A stretch of 64,000 bases of DNA from Marinomonas ostreistagni. Its GTDB lineage: Bacteria; Pseudomonadota; Gammaproteobacteria; Pseudomonadales; Marinomonadaceae. Position 1 is the stretch's first letter, and each line of letters begins with the position of its first letter. Shown one piece after another: positions 38,657 through 48,437 of this stretch. Made by a program: the position numbers and the translations under genes. Below the pieces are notes generated by a model that saw only the letters and a program-made list of their open reading frames with translations, did not search any database and had not been told where the DNA came from. The stretch lies in assembly GCF_016888445.1 (NCBI RefSeq), contig NZ_JAFEKF010000002.1:434001-498000 (forward strand). Direction: 5' to 3'.

Positions 38657-41009
38657 TCTTAAAGCAACCGGCAGCACGGCCACCCAAACCGGTGGTGCAA
38701 CGGGCGTCTCACGTAAACATGAAAGTGCGCCGAAACATGTGGCGGGCGAAGCGATCTATGTGGACGATATGCTTGAACCACGTGGCACGCTGTATGGCGC
38801 GGTAGGCTACAGCGCCATTGCCAAAGGTCGCATTAAGCAAATGGATCTTAGCGCCGTGCGCCAAAGCGAAGGCGTCGTGGATGTGCTCTTGGTCGAAGAC
38901 ATCCCAGGGCATACGGACATCGGTGCGGTATTTGGTGGCGATCCGATTTTGACCTCTGAGGAGATTAAATACCAAGGTCAGCCAATCTTTGTGGTGGTTG
39001 CTGATACTGAGTTACAAGCGCGTCGCGCCGTGAAAAAAGCCCAGATCGAATACGATGAACAAGCTGCCACGCTTGATGTGATCGAGGCTTTAAACGCGCA
39101 ACAATTTGTGCGGCCATCGCACTTCATGAACTATGGCGATGCCCATACCACGTTAGCCAAAGCGCCGTTACGTCTAAAAGCTGAGCAACACATCGGCGGT
39201 CAAGAGCATTTCTATTTAGAAGGCCAAGTGGCGCTGGTCGTGCCAGCCGAAGATGGCGGTATGTTGGTGTACAGCTCGACGCAACATCCAAGTGAAGTGC
39301 AAAAGCTGGTGGCGGAAGTGCTTAATGTCCCTGCGAACCGTATCACGGTAGATATGCGTCGTATGGGCGGCGGCTTTGGCGGTAAAGAAAGCCAAGCAGC
39401 GGCGTGGGCGTGTATGGCGGCGGCGTTGGTGTTGAAAACGGGCAAACCGGTGAAATTACGTTTGCCGCGTGTTGACGATATGAGCATGACCGGTAAGCGT
39501 CATCCATTCTACAACACCTATGACATTGGCTTTGATGAACAAGGTTTGATCCAAGCGGCAGACATTATGGTCGCGGGCAATTGTGGTCACTCGGCGGACC
39601 TTTCTGATGCCATTGTCGATCGCGCCATGTTCCACGCGGACAACGCTTATTTCCTAGGTGATGTGGCGATTGCAGGGCATCGTTGCCAGACCAATACGGT
39701 TTCGCATACTGCGTTTCGTGGCTTTGGCGGCCCGCAGGGCATGATGATTATTGAACGTGCTATGGACGATATTGCGCGTGTGGTGGGTAAAGACCCATTG
39801 GATGTGCGCAAGCTCAATCTCTATGGCGGTGAAGGTCGTGACACCACGCCTTACCATCAAAAAGTGGAGCACAATGTTTTGCTTGAGCTGATCGAAAAAC
39901 TGGAGCAAAGCAGTGATTATCGCGCCCGTCGTCATGAGATCACTGAGTGGAATAAAACCAGTCGCGTGCTCAAGCGCGGCCTCGCTTTAACGCCGGTAAA
40001 ATTTGGTATTTCCTTTACCCTACAACACCTTAACCAAGCTGGGGCACTGATTCATATTTACACCGATGGCAGCATTCAAGTGAATCACGGTGGCACGGAA
40101 ATGGGCCAAGGGCTGCATACTAAGATTATTCAAATTGTCGCTGAAGCCTTAGCCATTGATCCTAATGAAATCCAGATCACTGCGACGAGAACGGATAAAG
40201 TGCCCAACACCTCGCCCACCGCGGCGTCGAGTGGTACGGATCTAAATGGCCAAGCGGCGAAAAACGCAGCACTGACTTTAAAACAGCGCATCGCAGAATG
40301 CATCGCTGAGCAAAAAGCCTGCGAACTTGAAACGGTGATGTTTGCTAATGGCCGCATTTACTGGGGCGATCAAACCGAGTCCATGAGCTTTGCCGATGCG
40401 GCGTTATTTGCTTATGAAAACCGCGTGTCTTTGTCTGCAACGGGTTATTACAAAACACCAAAAATCTGGTACGACCGCGAGCAAGCCAAAGGGCGTCCGT
40501 TCTTTTACTTTGCCAACGGTGCTGCCGTGTCCGAAGTGGTGGTGGATACCCTAACGGGCGAATACAAAGTGCTCGGTGTGGACATCCTGCATGATGTCGG
40601 TCGCAGCTTAAACCCTGCGGTGGATCGCGGTCAGATCGAAGGTGGCTTTATTCAAGGTATGGGTTGGCTTACCACCGAAGAACTGAAGTGGAACGACAAA
40701 GGCGTATTGACCAGCAATGGCCCAGCCACCTACAAAATCCCTGCCATCAGCGACACGCCTAAGCGTTTTAATGTGGCTCTGTTTGAGCGTGATAACGATG
40801 AAGAAACCGTGTATCACTCCAAAGCCGTTGGCGAGCCGCCGTTTATGCTGGCGATCTCAGTGTGGGCGGCACTGCGTGATGCTATCTCTTCGCTGTCAGG
40901 TTATAACGTCAGCCCGCCTCTCGATACGCCGGCGACGCCGGAGCGAGTGCTGAATGCGATCATGATGACCAAACAAGCCAATATAGAAGCACAAAAGGAG
41001 AGCCGCTGA
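38649..41009 (+). CDS. xdhB: Xanthine dehydrogenase molybdopterin-binding large subunit
   Basis: 786 residues from ATG 38649, preceded by GGAGGT; the frame upstream to 38535 is readthrough inside xdhA. Molybdopterin blocks GGGFGGKES, TAFRGFGGPQGM and the catalytic-glutamate block KAVGEPPFMLA are present. Oxidises hypoxanthine and xanthine to urate with XdhA. Overlaps xdhC by ATGA. Confidence 0.96.
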   Translation: MRNLKATGSTATQTGGATGVSRKHESAPKHVAGEAIYVDDMLEPRGTLYGAVGYSAIAKGRIKQMDLSAVRQSEGVVDVLLVEDIPGHTDIGAVFGGDPILTSEEIKYQGQPIFVVVADTELQARRAVKKAQIEYDEQAATLDVIEALNAQQFVRPSHFMNYGDAHTTLAKAPLRLKAEQHIGGQEHFYLEGQVALVVPAEDGGMLVYSSTQHPSEVQKLVAEVLNVPANRITVDMRRMGGGFGGKESQAAAWACMAAALVLKTGKPVKLRLPRVDDMSMTGKRHPFYNTYDIGFDEQGLIQAADIMVAGNCGHSADLSDAIVDRAMFHADNAYFLGDVAIAGHRCQTNTVSHTAFRGFGGPQGMMIIERAMDDIARVVGKDPLDVRKLNLYGGEGRDTTPYHQKVEHNVLLELIEKLEQSSDYRARRHEITEWNKTSRVLKRGLALTPVKFGISFTLQHLNQAGALIHIYTDGSIQVNHGGTEMGQGLHTKIIQIVAEALAIDPNEIQITATRTDKVPNTSPTAASSGTDLNGQAAKNAALTLKQRIAECIAEQKACELETVMFANGRIYWGDQTESMSFADAALFAYENRVSLSATGYYKTPKIWYDREQAKGRPFFYFANGAAVSEVVVDTLTGEYKVLGVDILHDVGRSLNPAVDRGQIEGGFIQGMGWLTTEELKWNDKGVLTSNGPATYKIPAISDTPKRFNVALFERDNDEETVYHSKAVGEPPFMLAISVWAALRDAISSLSGYNVSPPLDTPATPERVLNAIMMTKQANIEAQKESR

Positions 41010-41851
41010 TGGACGCTTGGACGAATAAAGTTGCCGAATTGCAACGCACTGGCGAGGCTTATACCTTAGTGACGGTCATCGGTACCCGCGGTTCATCGCC
41101 TCGTGAAAATGGTAGCAAAATGGTGGTGACCGCAGACGCCAGTTTCGACACCATCGGCGGCGGGCATTTAGAGTACAAAGCCATTGCTCAAGCGCGCGAA
41201 CTGCTTCTCACCGAGTATGACTGCCAGCATATCGAAAGCTATCCGCTCGGCGCCACGTTGGGGCAATGCTGTGGTGGTAAAGTATTGGTGCTGTTCGAAT
41301 ATTTTGCCAAACGCGGCCTCGATGTATGGTTGTTTGGGGCGGGGCATGTGGCCAAAGCCATGATGCCACTACTGGCCGAATTACCCTTGCGTGTGCACTG
41401 GGTAGACAGCCGTTTAGAGCAGTTCCCCGAAGCAATCCCTGATAATGTCGAGCAGTGCTTGAGCGATGATCCCGTAGGCGAACTCAGTCGCGCCAAGCCG
41501 GGCAGCTACATGTTGGTGTTGACCCATAATCACCAGTTGGATTATGAATTGACGGAGGCGGCCCTTAAGCGCGACGACCTAAGCTTTGTTGGAGTGATCG
41601 GCTCAGATACCAAAGCGCTGCGCTTTCGCCAGCGTCTCACGCATCGCCAGTTTCAAGCCGAGCAGATCGCTCGACTGACCTGCCCAGTAGGGCTTGAGCA
41701 AGTGCCGGGTAAGCGCCCGATGGAAGTGGCGGTTTCGATTGTGGGGCAGTTGATCGCCCACTACCAGACGGCCCAGCAGCAACCTTCAAAGCAGCACAAT
41801 GCGCTCTCTTGGGCAGCGCTCACCGAAGAGCTCGGATTGGACAGCCCCTAG
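41009..41851 (+). CDS. xdhC: Xanthine dehydrogenase accessory protein XdhC
   Basis: 280 residues. Begins MDAWTNKVAELQRTGEAYTL with VIGTRGSSPRENGSKM and LGQCCGGKV, the XdhC/CoxI blocks, then a Rossmann-type domain (LFGAGHVAKAM ... HNHQLD ... VGVIGSDTKALRFRQRL). Inserts or sulfurates the molybdenum cofactor of XdhB and is not part of the final enzyme. Last gene of the operon. Confidence 0.95.
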   Translation: MDAWTNKVAELQRTGEAYTLVTVIGTRGSSPRENGSKMVVTADASFDTIGGGHLEYKAIAQARELLLTEYDCQHIESYPLGATLGQCCGGKVLVLFEYFAKRGLDVWLFGAGHVAKAMMPLLAELPLRVHWVDSRLEQFPEAIPDNVEQCLSDDPVGELSRAKPGSYMLVLTHNHQLDYELTEAALKRDDLSFVGVIGSDTKALRFRQRLTHRQFQAEQIARLTCPVGLEQVPGKRPMEVAVSIVGQLIAHYQTAQQQPSKQHNALSWAALTEELGLDSP

Positions 41852-41963
41852 CGCTTTCACGGAAGTTGCGTCTTTATTGCAGGAAGTCAGTGTCGGTTGG
41901 TGGTTAGTATAAAAGTCACTTAATCATTACGCAGCCATCTAGACACTAGATAAGGAGAGCTTT

Positions 41964-42767
41964 ATGAAAATGCCAAATTTGGGTATGGGAACCTTCCGTT
42001 TAAAAGGCGAGACCGCCTATAACTCAGTACAAATGGCGCTGGAAGAAGGCTTTCGTCATATCGATACCGCGCAAATGTACGACAACGAAGAAGAGGTTGG
42101 TCGTGCTATCGCGGACAGCGGTGTGCCACGTGAAGAGTTATTTGTCACCACCAAAATCCATATGGACCATATGGGCAAAGAGGACTTACTGCCAAGCGTG
42201 CATGAGAGCCTTAAAAAACTACAGCTAGATTACGTCGACCTGTTATTGATCCATTGGCCGACCCCCGCTAATGGCGAAGGTATGGAAGAATACCTAGGTG
42301 AATTGCTTAAAGCGCAAGAGCAAGGCCTCACGCAAAATATCGGCGTCTCTAACTTTACCATTGAGCTATTAGAAAAAGCGCAATCGATCCTGCCTAAAGG
42401 TGTGTTGGCCAATAACCAAATCGAGGTTCATCCATACCTGCAAAACGCCAAGATTCGTGACTACGCTGACAAAGCCGGCATTCATATCACAGGTTACATG
42501 CCCTTTGCCGTGGGTAAAGTATTGAAAGATGCAGAGATTCACCGCATCGCTGATAAGCACAAAGCGACGCCGGCTCAGGTGGTGATTGCTTGGGCACTAC
42601 AGCAAGGTTTGACGGTGATCCCATCGTCTACCAAGCGCGAAAACTTACAAGACAACATCTTTGCCTTAAAGATCGAGCTAGATCCAGAAGATATGGCCAA
42701 AATCTCCACTCTTGATCGTGGTGACCGCCAAGTGGACCCAGACTTCGCACCTGCCTGGGACGAATAA
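41964..42767 (+). CDS. dkgB: Aldo/keto reductase (2,5-diketo-D-gluconate reductase B-like)
   Basis: 267 residues. Catalytic tetrad visible: D and Y in HIDTAQMYDNEEEVG, K in TTKIH, H in LLIHWP. NADPH-binding end IPSSTKRENLQDN. Lacks the long C-terminal loop of AKR1 enzymes, as DkgB does. Reduces aldehydes or methylglyoxal-like carbonyls with NADPH. Own ribosome-binding site (AGGAG). Probably a single-gene unit. Confidence 0.88.
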   Translation: MKMPNLGMGTFRLKGETAYNSVQMALEEGFRHIDTAQMYDNEEEVGRAIADSGVPREELFVTTKIHMDHMGKEDLLPSVHESLKKLQLDYVDLLLIHWPTPANGEGMEEYLGELLKAQEQGLTQNIGVSNFTIELLEKAQSILPKGVLANNQIEVHPYLQNAKIRDYADKAGIHITGYMPFAVGKVLKDAEIHRIADKHKATPAQVVIAWALQQGLTVIPSSTKRENLQDNIFALKIELDPEDMAKISTLDRGDRQVDPDFAPAWDE

Positions 42768-42777
42768 GCATTTTCTA

Positions 42778-42804
42778 TAAAAAAAGCCGCCCTAATGGGC
42801 GGCT
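42778..42804 (-). terminator. Intrinsic terminator of the TonB receptor gene (leftward)
   Basis: Read on the minus strand: AGCCGCCC, loop ATTA, GGGCGGCT, then a T-run. 8-bp GC-rich stem, 63 bases beyond the receptor stop. The few T after the stem on the plus strand make it poor for the convergent dkgB. Confidence 0.88.
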
Positions 42805-42866
42805 GAATAGAAAGAAAACACTAGATGGACAATCGCGGTTTTCAAAAGGAACTTCGGTAGCTTTGT

Positions 42867-45020
42867 TTAGAAGCGGTAGTTTAGGCCTAGCTTAAAATTG
42901 CGGCCCGGTTGGTAAGAAGTGGTATCAGCGCCGGTACTATCGTCTGTTGAAGTTTGGCTTTTGCTATACAATTCGTCGGTTACGTTGTCGACTCGAAGTT
43001 GCGCACTAAAATTATCAGTAAACTGATACGAAGCGAATACATCATAGACTGTGTAACTGTTGTACTCGACTGTTCTGGTGTTGCCACGGAAGGTAGATTC
43101 ATACTTACGACCCTTGCGGTACTTTGTGTCCACTCCTACGCGACCTTTTTGGTCATTGAAGTAAGTGCCAAGTGTAACGCTGACGCTGCGAGGAACCATG
43201 TTGTTATCTTTCGTTTTTGAGCCGTCATCTTCAACAACATAACCAGCCATATCTTGGAAAGAGAATTTAGCAAATAAAAACTCACTATCGTAACCAGCTG
43301 TTAATTCCCAACCAAAGACAGCGGCTTCATCTTTGTTAACAAACCGACGCACTTCATAAGGGCGACCGTTATATGTGCCCAAGTTCTGATCTAATGTACC
43401 TAAGGTATCGTTGTAGATTTTGTCTTTTAGGTCATTATGAATGTAGGTCATACTTGCGTTGACACGGTCTTGTGCTTGCCAAACCCCCATACGTTCGAAT
43501 GTTAGGCCAATTTCTGAGTTTAATGAGGTCTCACCTGTTAAGTTTTCGTTGGGAATAACACACCAGTTGCCATGGCCATCCATACAGCCCGTAAGGTTGC
43601 CTGTCTCGTAGATACCATCACCGTTAACATCCGAGCCAGAGAATGGTTCTTCAGGGAAGCCTTTGCCATAAATCTCATAAATGGCAGGAGAACGGTAGCC
43701 TGAGCCAACTAATGCTGTAAAGCCTAAACCATGGATAGAGGTGTCTTCGAATGGCTTCCAAAGAGCAGATAACTTGGAGTTAAGCGAGCCATCGCCTTCA
43801 ATATCATTACTATTGAAGCTCGCGTCATATTGATCGTAACGGAGGCTACCAGCCAGCTCTAAACCTTCACCAATATGGATTGTGTCACTTAAATAGCCTC
43901 CAATAGAGGTGCGTTCCGCAACTTTTGCTGAGCCATCATCATTACTATAAATCATACGAATGTCATCGAAAGTATAATCTAGGCCATAGCGTACGATATG
44001 CATGGTGTTGCTTGTAGGAAATAATACACTTGTGTTTTCAATCTCTGCATAAGTAGTGGTTACGCCACCATTTTCCTCCCAATCGCCAGTGCCATTATCA
44101 GTCTCTTGATCGCCATCAGAACGCGAGAGTCTAATCTTTAAGTCAACAAGATCATTATCTTTCGGGTTATAGGTGTATTGAGCAGATAGTGTTTGGTCTT
44201 TGTTTTCTTTTTTGGTTTCAGAGCCGTCATCGTCAAAATCAGAGTATTCCATATGGTTTTCAAGGATACTTGCTTCTAACCTTTGCTCTTCATCAGGAGT
44301 GAAAACACCTTTAACCAAGTAGCTCAAATCTTCCGAGCCAGTGCTTCCATTGTTAGTTTCATAACCGTTGGCGTCTTCATAAGCCTTAGTATCTTTGGCT
44401 GAAATGGTCGCGTTTGCAGAGAATTTGTCGTTGAATTTCTTCGCCACGTCGGCGCTAATTCCGTTTGCTTCGCCATTGGTCTCGTGAGAGTAACGAAGGT
44501 TTGCGCCCCAATCTCGACCTTCACGAATAATACTTTCTGGGTCTTTGGTCTCCAGTAGCAGCACACCACCTGTTGAGCCATTGCCATAGGTGTTAGCAGC
44601 AGCGCCAGGAATCACGGTAATGGATTCATACATATCCATATTAAGCCAGATAGTGTCGCGATCGGCGCTACCTTTATGCATGATTTGACTACGGTTGTTT
44701 GGAGCACCTTCAACGCGAACACTAACAGCTTTTCCAGATTGACCGCGTACAGTAATTTCACTACCACGTGAGCCACCTACTTCATCTATTTGAATGGAGG
44801 CATTATTCTGTAATGCATCAGCTAAGTTAGACGCTTGAACTGCTTCAATATCTTCGCTCGTAATAGTGGTCGCACCATGGGCTTCACTTACGCGTGCTTT
44901 ATCGGTTGTTTGTAATTCCGTTTCTTGAGTGCTTTCTACCACTAGGGTATCGAGCTGTTCGTCAGCGTAAAGTGTGCCTGAGGCGAGTGCTACTGCCACC
45001 GCAATCATCGAGCGTTTCAT
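42867..45020 (-). CDS. TonB-dependent outer-membrane receptor (iron chelate / heme type)
   Basis: 717 residues. Signal peptide (about 1-19, ending LYA), TonB-box-like DTLVVES, plug domain with ITVRGQSGKAVSVRVEGAP and VIPGAAANTYGNGSTGGVL, then a 22-strand-type barrel ending in the aromatic LGLNYRF. The plug wording (RDTIWLNMDM ... IPGAAANTYG) resembles heme/hemoglobin receptors as much as siderophore receptors, so the ligand stays open. One Cys pair (GCMDGHGNWC) sits in a predicted loop. Fur box at 45121-45139 lies 100 bases upstream. Its own terminator makes it monocistronic. Confidence 0.9.
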   Translation of the reverse strand: MKRSMIAVAVALASGTLYADEQLDTLVVESTQETELQTTDKARVSEAHGATTITSEDIEAVQASNLADALQNNASIQIDEVGGSRGSEITVRGQSGKAVSVRVEGAPNNRSQIMHKGSADRDTIWLNMDMYESITVIPGAAANTYGNGSTGGVLLLETKDPESIIREGRDWGANLRYSHETNGEANGISADVAKKFNDKFSANATISAKDTKAYEDANGYETNNGSTGSEDLSYLVKGVFTPDEEQRLEASILENHMEYSDFDDDGSETKKENKDQTLSAQYTYNPKDNDLVDLKIRLSRSDGDQETDNGTGDWEENGGVTTTYAEIENTSVLFPTSNTMHIVRYGLDYTFDDIRMIYSNDDGSAKVAERTSIGGYLSDTIHIGEGLELAGSLRYDQYDASFNSNDIEGDGSLNSKLSALWKPFEDTSIHGLGFTALVGSGYRSPAIYEIYGKGFPEEPFSGSDVNGDGIYETGNLTGCMDGHGNWCVIPNENLTGETSLNSEIGLTFERMGVWQAQDRVNASMTYIHNDLKDKIYNDTLGTLDQNLGTYNGRPYEVRRFVNKDEAAVFGWELTAGYDSEFLFAKFSFQDMAGYVVEDDGSKTKDNNMVPRSVSVTLGTYFNDQKGRVGVDTKYRKGRKYESTFRGNTRTVEYNSYTVYDVFASYQFTDNFSAQLRVDNVTDELYSKSQTSTDDSTGADTTSYQPGRNFKLGLNYRF

Positions 45021-45120
45021 TCCGTGTATTCTCCAGTATTAATCGTTTTTTAAAGATTTTGTGCACATATGTAAGGTTATATACATGATGGCATATCAAT
45101 AATGATATTTAAATGCACTT

Positions 45121-45139
45121 GATAACGATTATCATTAAT
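45121..45139. promoter_or_regulatory. Fur box upstream of the TonB receptor gene
   Basis: GATAACGATTATCATTAAT matches 15 of 19 positions of the Fur consensus. It sits between the receptor start (45020) and the end of the outer-membrane efflux gene, so it most likely controls the receptor. Confidence 0.75.
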
Positions 45140-45158
45140 AGTTCACGGAACGTTTTGT

Positions 45159-46502
45159 TTACAATTGCGGAACAGTGCCGTTAGCTTGGTATATTTCAGT
45201 AATGGCCTGTAACACATTGAGCTTATTAGAAATTAAAGCTTCCTCGGCGCTGTAAAGGCTACGTTGGGCGCTGATCAGGTCGGATTTTTCGCTAACGCCT
45301 TCTTGCCATTCGTACTCAATAATATCGGTTTGCTGCTGCAAATTATCGTACGATGCCAGTTGGTAGCGATAGCTGACAAGGCTTTGCTGATAGTTACTTA
45401 AACTGTCTTTTACTTCCTCTAGAGCGGTGCGTACGGTGCTTTGATAATTGATCTGAGCAATGCGCTCATTAATGGCTGCGCGTTGTTCATTGAGAGTGCG
45501 TGCGCCGCCATCATAGAGCGTCATACTGATCGACTCAGACAATGCGATAGCCCACTGCTCGGCCAAGTCGTACAGATCCGAAGGGCGCAGGCTGAGGCTT
45601 ATAGACAGATTAGGCCAACGCTCTAGCTGAGTCACTTGGCTGGTCAAAAACGCTTGGCGCACATTGGCTTTGGCGGCTTTTAGATCCGGACGCTGACGCA
45701 GCAGCTGTGCCGGCTGATTAAGCGCAATCTCGGGCACCACAATATCGGATAAAACGGTATCAGGGAGTTGCTCTACCCACTCATCGATGCCCGCCAGTAG
45801 GGCGATGGCGCGCTGTTGATCACGCTGTTGTAGCGTTAAGGTTTCGACACGCTCTTCAAGGCTTAAAATTGTGCTTTGCTGGCGCAGTAGATCGCTTTTA
45901 GAGACCACGCCGGCATCGTATTGTAAGTCGTATAATTCAAGGCTTTCTTGTGCAGAAGCCAAGTTTTGCCGACTGATAGCAAGGCGTTCCTTGGTCGCTA
46001 GATAACTAAAGTATTGGCGGATGAGGTTGGCGGTCAGAGAGATCTGAGCCGCTTCTAAATCCCACTCACTGATGCTGGCGGCAAGGGCGGCCTGATCTTC
46101 TTGGGCCTGTAGTTTTCCCCATAGGTCCCACTCGTAACGTGCTGAAAAGGAAAGGCTTTCAGAGTGTTGGTAATAGTGGCTGACATCCGCGCTAGAGCTG
46201 GATTGTGAGGCGCTGAGGCTGCCACTGGCACTGATGCCTTGATTGGCACGTTCAAGATCCAGGGCTAATTGCGCACTTTGTAGGCGCTGTGCTGCAACCT
46301 GTACGTCCCAGTTTTGCGCAAACGCTTGGCGCAGTAAAAACGCCAGATCCAAAGAGCTAAAGCTTAACCATTGATCTGGGGTAAAGGCACTGTAGCCGTA
46401 TTGTTCTTGCGCCAAACTTGGTGGCTTGGGCGCTTGATAGACAGAGCTACTGCTACAGCCAAGTAATAACAGTGCGCAACCAGCGCTGATCAGATGTTTC
46501 AT
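45159..46502 (-). CDS. Outer-membrane efflux lipoprotein (TolC/NodT family)
   Basis: 447 residues. Lipoprotein signal with lipobox LLGC (Cys16). Two tandem outer-membrane-efflux repeats rich in long helices; typical blocks YEWDLWGKLQAQ and LLRQRPDLKAAKANV. Forms the outer-membrane duct for the MacAB pair whose genes lie directly upstream: its ATG abuts the macB stop, giving the operon macA-macB-tolC. This is the same layout as the PvdRT-OpmQ siderophore exporter of Pseudomonas. The cargo is inferred from the surrounding Fur-linked genes. Confidence 0.92.
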   Translation of the reverse strand: MKHLISAGCALLLLGCSSSSVYQAPKPPSLAQEQYGYSAFTPDQWLSFSSLDLAFLLRQAFAQNWDVQVAAQRLQSAQLALDLERANQGISASGSLSASQSSSSADVSHYYQHSESLSFSARYEWDLWGKLQAQEDQAALAASISEWDLEAAQISLTANLIRQYFSYLATKERLAISRQNLASAQESLELYDLQYDAGVVSKSDLLRQQSTILSLEERVETLTLQQRDQQRAIALLAGIDEWVEQLPDTVLSDIVVPEIALNQPAQLLRQRPDLKAAKANVRQAFLTSQVTQLERWPNLSISLSLRPSDLYDLAEQWAIALSESISMTLYDGGARTLNEQRAAINERIAQINYQSTVRTALEEVKDSLSNYQQSLVSYRYQLASYDNLQQQTDIIEYEWQEGVSEKSDLISAQRSLYSAEEALISNKLNVLQAITEIYQANGTVPQL

Positions 46503-48437
46503 TTATTCCTCCGCCAGAGCATCGATAGGGTTAAGACGCGACGCTTTACGAGCTGGTGCGTGACCAAAAATAAGTCCCACCAAAAAGGCCGACGCAAACG
46601 CCAGTGCCGCCGGCTGCCACGCCAGTGCAATGGCAATATCAAAGCGAGCGATGAACAAGGCCGCGCCCACGCCTAGTAACACACCGATCACGCCACCGCT
46701 ACAACACACCACTAACGCTTCGATATTAAATTGACGCAAGATGTCTTTGGGCTTGGCGCCTGTGGCCAAACGCAAGCCGATTTCACGTCGTCGCTCGGTG
46801 ACACTCACCAACATAATGTTCATCACGCCAATACCGCCGACCAACAAAGAGATGGCGGCAATTGAGCCTAATAACATAGTCATGGTGTTTTGGGTTTCGG
46901 ACACGGCTTCAATCAAGGAGGCCGTGTTAAAAATGCCGAAGTCTTCTTTGCCATGGCGCTCAATAAGCAATTGGCGAATGGTCTGTTCGACCTGCTCAAG
47001 ATCTTCACCACTTTTAACTTTAATGGTCAGCCCGCCTAGGTAGCGCCCAGCAAATACTCTTGTTAGGCCGGTTTGCAGAGGCACAAGTACCACTTCGTCG
47101 TTGTTCATGCCGCCTGCCGAGGCGCCTTGAGCGGTTAGTACGCCTATCACTTGATAGAGGCTGTTTTTCATCATCACGTACTGGCCGATGGCGTTTTGCT
47201 CAGGAAACAGCGACTCGGCGATGGTAGCGCCGATCACGATCACTGGGGCTTTATCGGCGTTGTCGCGCTCTCTAAACATCACTCCTTGGGCAATTTCCCA
47301 ATCACGGATGTGCAGATAATTAGGCGTGGTCGCCATGATCTTGCTGCGATAATCACGGTTTAGGTAACGAATGGTCGAGCGTGCTTCGCGTTCTGGGGCA
47401 ATGCCGACGAGCTCAGGCAGTTCATTGAGAGCCTCGACATCGTCCAAGGTGAGGGTAGCAATGTCACCGGAGTTACGCATGTTGGCGCCACCAGGGCGCA
47501 GCATCAGCAAATTGGTGCCCATGGATTCAATGCGATCAATCACTTGTTGCTTACCACCTTCGCCGATGGCCATCATGGCGACTACTGCCGCGACGCCAAT
47601 GACCACGCCAAGCAAGGTCAGTAGGGTGCGAAACCAGTTGGCAAACAAGGCACGAAAGGAAATTGTCACGGCTTCGCTCAGGGCAATCGACGGTAGCGGG
47701 CGCAGTGTTTCCTTGGCGGCGGTGGGCGTTGCCTCTGTCTCGGTAGGAGCACCGTTGTCGGATAAAATCGTGCCATCTTGAATATGAATCTGACGCTTAG
47801 CTTGTGCCGCCACATGGGCGTCGTGAGTGATCAGAATCACGGTCACGCCTTGCTGATTGAGTTCGCTGAGCAGCGCCAGCACTTGCTCGCTACTCTGTGA
47901 GTCCAAGGCGCCGGTGGGCTCGTCCGCCAGAATGACTTCTGCACCATTAATCAGCGCACGGGCGATCGACACACGCTGTTGCTGACCACCAGAGAGCTCG
48001 CTTGGTTTATGCTGCTCGCGTCCTTCAAGTCCTAGCTGTTGCAGTAAGGCAAAGGCGCGCTCGCGCCGCGCTGATTTGGCCGTATTGGCGTACAAAGCGG
48101 GTAACGCCACATTTTCATGGGCGCTCAAGGCTGGCAACAGCTGATAGCGCTGAAACACAAAACCAAAGGTTTTGAGGCGCAGTGCGGCCAGTTGATTGGT
48201 ATCGAGCTGACTAACATCATGGCCATTGATGCAATAGCGCCCGTAAGTGGGGCTGTCGAGGCAGCCAAGGATGTTCATCAAGGTCGATTTACCAGAGCCA
48301 GATTGACCCATAATAGCGACGAACTCGCCTTGCTCGATGGTCAGTGACACATCGTTTAAGGCTTTGATATGCGCGTCGCCGTTGCGATAGCTGCGCTCAA
48401 TGTGCTCGAGTAGCAACAATGGAGGCTTAGTTGCCAC
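46503..48437 (-). CDS. macB: MacB-family ABC transporter (ATPase fused to FtsX-type permease)
   Basis: 644 residues. ATPase domain (about 1-230): Walker A GQSGSGKST, signature LSGGQQQRVSIARA, Walker B VILADEPTGALD. One membrane segment near 280, a large periplasmic MacB core (about 300-510), then three C-terminal membrane segments. Mechanotransmission exporter that pushes substrates from the periplasm through MacA and the outer-membrane duct. Overlaps macA by 11 bases. Substrate could be a siderophore, macrolide or peptide. Confidence 0.94.
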   Translation of the reverse strand: MATKPPLLLLEHIERSYRNGDAHIKALNDVSLTIEQGEFVAIMGQSGSGKSTLMNILGCLDSPTYGRYCINGHDVSQLDTNQLAALRLKTFGFVFQRYQLLPALSAHENVALPALYANTAKSARRERAFALLQQLGLEGREQHKPSELSGGQQQRVSIARALINGAEVILADEPTGALDSQSSEQVLALLSELNQQGVTVILITHDAHVAAQAKRQIHIQDGTILSDNGAPTETEATPTAAKETLRPLPSIALSEAVTISFRALFANWFRTLLTLLGVVIGVAAVVAMMAIGEGGKQQVIDRIESMGTNLLMLRPGGANMRNSGDIATLTLDDVEALNELPELVGIAPEREARSTIRYLNRDYRSKIMATTPNYLHIRDWEIAQGVMFRERDNADKAPVIVIGATIAESLFPEQNAIGQYVMMKNSLYQVIGVLTAQGASAGGMNNDEVVLVPLQTGLTRVFAGRYLGGLTIKVKSGEDLEQVEQTIRQLLIERHGKEDFGIFNTASLIEAVSETQNTMTMLLGSIAAISLLVGGIGVMNIMLVSVTERRREIGLRLATGAKPKDILRQFNIEALVVCCSGGVIGVLLGVGAALFIARFDIAIALAWQPAALAFASAFLVGLIFGHAPARKASRLNPIDALAEE